A DNA stretch of 38,972 nt from Patulibacter sp052039575. GTDB lineage: Bacteria; Actinomycetota; Thermoleophilia; Solirubrobacterales; Solirubrobacteraceae. The position numbers were made by a program, and so were the translations under genes. Numbering within the stretch: position 1 is the first letter of the stretch; every line of letters starts with the position of its first letter. Location: positions 1 through 38,972 of the forward strand of contig JBQGEK010000085.1 in assembly GCA_052039575.1 (NCBI GenBank), read 5' to 3'. Of this stretch, positions 37,041 through 38,972 are shown piece after piece. The notes under the pieces were generated by a model. The model worked only from the letters and a program-made list of their open reading frames with translations, had not been told where the DNA came from and did no database searches.

Positions 37041-37046
37041 ATCGTA
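37041..37046 (-). promoter_or_regulatory. Leaderless-type -10 box (TACGAT)
   Basis: TACGAT on the minus strand ends 6 nt before the SDR ATG at 37034. Confidence 0.5.
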
Positions 37047-37096
37047 TACCCCGATCGGGGGGTTCGCGCGCTCGCCGTCCGGTCAGCGCGCCAAGC

Positions 37097-38419
37097 TCAC
37101 GCGCTCAGGTCGACGCTCTTCGCGGCTTCCGACGCGCGTCCGGCCTCGGTCCAGATCACCTGATCCTGGGCGGGGCCGACGCCGACCATGCCGATCGGCA
37201 CGCCGGCCTTCTCCTCGATGTACGCCAGGTAGTCCTGCGCGGCCCGCGGCAGGTCCTCGATCCGACGGACGTCGGTGATCTCCTCGTCCCAGCCGGGCAG
37301 CTCGTCGTACTCGGGAGTCGCGTGGTGCAGCACCGTCTGGTGGAAGGGGAACCGCTCGAGCTCTGCGCCGTCCTCAGTGCGATACCGCGTGGCGACCTTG
37401 ATCGTCTTCTGCCCGGAGAGCACGTCGAGCTTGGTGATGCAGAGCTGGTCGAGCGTGCAGAGCCGCGCGGCGTACTTGAGCGCGACGAGGTCGAGCCAGC
37501 CGATCCGCCGGTCGCGACCGGTGGTGGTCCCGCGCTCGCCGCCCTTGTCGCGCAGCTGCGTGGCGAGCTCGCCGGCGAGCTCGGGCGGGAAGGGACCGGC
37601 GCCGACACGGGTGCCGTACGCCTTGACGACGCCCCAGATCTCGTCGAGATCCTTCGGTCCCGCGCCGGATCCGACCGCTGCCGAGCCCGACACCGGATTC
37701 GACGACGTGACGAAGGGGTAGGTCCCGTGGTCGATGTCGAGCAGTGCCGCCTGGGCCCCCTCGAAGAGCACCTGGCCGCCGTCGTCGAGCGCGTCCCAGA
37801 CCAGCGCCGCGGTGTCGGCGATGTGCGGCTCCAGCTTGTGACCGAACGCCAGGTACGTCTCGGTCATCGTCTGCAGGTCGAGCACCTCGTCCCGCTCCCA
37901 CGGCCGCAGCGAGCGGGCCTTGGGCTCCATCGCCGCCGCGATCTTCTTCTTCAGGATCGAGGCGTCGAGCAGGTCCTGGACGCGGATCCCCAGCCGCAGC
38001 GCCTTGTCGGCGTAGCAGGGGCCGATCCCGCGCTTGGTGGTGCCGATCTGGTTCTTGCCCAGCCGCGCCTCGCCGGCCACGTCGAGCAGCTTGTGGTACG
38101 GCATGATCACGTGCGCGTTGGGGCTGATCCGCAGCCCGCTGGAGTCGACGCCCTGGGTCGCCAGCTGGGCGAGCTCGCCCAGCAGCACCTCGGGATCGAC
38201 GACCACGCCGTTGCCGATGATGCAGGTGGTCCCCGGGTAGAGGATCCCCGACGGCACCAGGTGGAACGCGTACTTCGTGTCGCCGTGGACGATCGTGTGG
38301 CCCGCGTTGTTGCCGCCCTGGAAGCGGACGACCACGTCGGAGCGTTCGGCGAGGAGGTCGACGAGCTTTCCCTTGCCCTCGTCTCCCCATTGGGCGCCCA
38401 CGATCACGATGCCTGGCAT
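37097..38419 (-). CDS. purA: Adenylosuccinate synthetase
   Basis: A 440-residue PurA, full length. It joins IMP and aspartate using GTP, the first committed step from IMP to AMP. The P-loop-like GDEGKGK (12-18) has the catalytic Asp13, and GGNNAGHT has His41, both at the positions known for the E. coli enzyme. TTKRGIGPCYADK near 127-139 binds IMP, and QWGDEG and GTTTGRDRRIGWLD complete the signature set. ATG 38419 is chosen because MPGIVIVGAQWGDEGKGK is the family start; TACCCT lies 9 nt upstream. It marks the return to housekeeping genes at the right edge. Confidence 0.97.
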   Translation of the reverse strand: MPGIVIVGAQWGDEGKGKLVDLLAERSDVVVRFQGGNNAGHTIVHGDTKYAFHLVPSGILYPGTTCIIGNGVVVDPEVLLGELAQLATQGVDSSGLRISPNAHVIMPYHKLLDVAGEARLGKNQIGTTKRGIGPCYADKALRLGIRVQDLLDASILKKKIAAAMEPKARSLRPWERDEVLDLQTMTETYLAFGHKLEPHIADTAALVWDALDDGGQVLFEGAQAALLDIDHGTYPFVTSSNPVSGSAAVGSGAGPKDLDEIWGVVKAYGTRVGAGPFPPELAGELATQLRDKGGERGTTTGRDRRIGWLDLVALKYAARLCTLDQLCITKLDVLSGQKTIKVATRYRTEDGAELERFPFHQTVLHHATPEYDELPGWDEEITDVRRIEDLPRAAQDYLAYIEEKAGVPIGMVGVGPAQDQVIWTEAGRASEAAKSVDLSA

Positions 38420-38428
38420 GACCGGTGA

Positions 38429-38434
38429 AGGGTA
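38429..38434 (-). promoter_or_regulatory. Leaderless-type -10 box (TACCCT) for purA
   Basis: TACCCT on the minus strand ends 9 nt before the purA ATG, the longest spacing in the clear set. Confidence 0.4.
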
Positions 38435-38502
38435 CCTGGATCCCGACGGTCGACCTAGGCTCCCTGCGCGAGTGCCAGTGAGCCGGTTGCAGCGGCCGCG
38501 GG

Positions 38503-38972
38503 TCAGCGATCGTCGCGGCCGCGACGCACCGGCCGGTGCAGACCACTGGGATCCGTGCCCCACGTGTCGCTCGGGCCACCCGCGCCCGGGCCGCCGGGGC
38601 GAGGCAGGACGTCGAACGGGTCGGACGGCGTCGGCGTCCGACCCGCTCCGTCGCCGTGCCGATCCCCGTACTCCGCCGGTTCGCGCGGATCGATCGGGGG
38701 AGGCGCGCCGATCCCGTTCCCGATCGCGCTCGGCGGCGGGTCGAACTGCGTCCGGCCGGTGTCGATCCGGTGCCGTTCCGTGCGATGGTCGATCTGGTCG
38801 GGCGTGTCGACCAGGATCGACTGGCACATGCCCTCCAACCGCGACACCGTGCGCTCCCCGATCTGGTCCTGCATCGCGTCGCGGTCGAGGTTGGTCGTCA
38901 GCACGACGGAGCGCTCGTCCTCGTAGCGGCCGTTGACGATCGCGTAGAGCTGCTCGAGCACCCAGTCGCTCG
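38503..38972 (-). CDS. DnaC/DnaA-type ATPase (replicative helicase loader), 3' part
   Basis: The coding frame enters from the right edge and is open to the last base, so the N-terminus (including Walker A) is outside the window. The visible part begins SDWVLEQLYAIVNGRYEDERSVVLTTNL, the sensor I region of DnaC/DnaA-like AAA+ ATPases. IGERTVSRLEGMC, the sensor II arginine helix, follows. This pattern is typical of helicase loaders such as DnaC/DnaI. After it comes an unusual tail of about 100 residues rich in Pro, Gly, Asp and Arg, absent from textbook DnaC and probably disordered. It is upstream of purA on the same strand (84-nt gap). Confidence 0.8.
   Translation of the reverse strand, partial: SDWVLEQLYAIVNGRYEDERSVVLTTNLDRDAMQDQIGERTVSRLEGMCQSILVDTPDQIDHRTERHRIDTGRTQFDPPPSAIGNGIGAPPPIDPREPAEYGDRHGDGAGRTPTPSDPFDVLPRPGGPGAGGPSDTWGTDPSGLHRPVRRGRDDR

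Noticed and set aside
1..38972. tRNA genes, rRNA, CRISPR arrays, transposase genes, integrase genes and attachment sites
   Set aside because: None were recognised on either strand by reading. Short RNAs without obvious structure could be missed.

Overview
The window is very GC-rich, has many GTG starts, and carries purA next to a helicase-loader-type gene at its right end. This suggests an actinobacterial chromosome. A deep-branching class such as Thermoleophilia (Solirubrobacterales) is my best guess, based on the leaderless-start style and the secreted 'HWxLC' domain protein; this is inference, not a database result. No tRNA, rRNA, CRISPR array, insertion sequence or phage gene was seen. 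No gap between genes exceeds about 250 bases.

Bases 1-31541 are a large surface-polysaccharide locus. It encodes sugar-nucleotide enzymes: a Gfo/Idh/MocA oxidoreductase, four extended SDRs/dehydratases including a Gmd-like enzyme, two UDP-sugar 6-dehydrogenases, two DegT aminotransferases, two left-handed beta-helix acyltransferases and a WecB-type 2-epimerase. It also encodes nine glycosyltransferases of GT2, GT4 and WecG/TagA/CpsF type (a tenth, GT2, lies at 34963-36063), an AsnB-type amidotransferase, a methyltransferase, a lipoprotein with a D-glucuronyl C5-epimerase domain, and a Wzy/WaaL-type polymerase or ligase with a TPR tail. Taken together, one complete WbpA-B-E-D-I-like route to UDP-2,3-diacetamido-2,3-dideoxy-mannuronate can be read from the window. 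Amidation (AsnB) and C5-epimerisation (lipoprotein) are possible further decorations. No flippase, ABC exporter or initiating sugar-phosphate transferase was seen; they probably lie to the left of the window.

Between 2124 and 16910 the genes alternate strand almost one by one, so each unit needs its own promoter. A TAnnnT hexamer lies 6-9 nt before at least 18 start codons on both strands, a clear sign of leaderless transcripts. Genes inside operons instead use ATGA/GTGA overlaps or a Shine-Dalgarno sequence.

Bases 31575-34799 hold an acetoacetate-decarboxylase-family gene followed by the most novel-looking cassette. It contains an ECF sigma factor, a translationally coupled single-pass membrane protein, a small secreted cysteine protein, and a secreted protein that repeats the membrane protein's extracytoplasmic domain (shared C-x12-C core). 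I recognise no named family for this domain.

Bases 34963-38972, all on the minus strand, hold a GT2 glycosyltransferase, an SDR oxidoreductase, purA, and the 3' end of a DnaC/DnaA-type ATPase that runs off the window.
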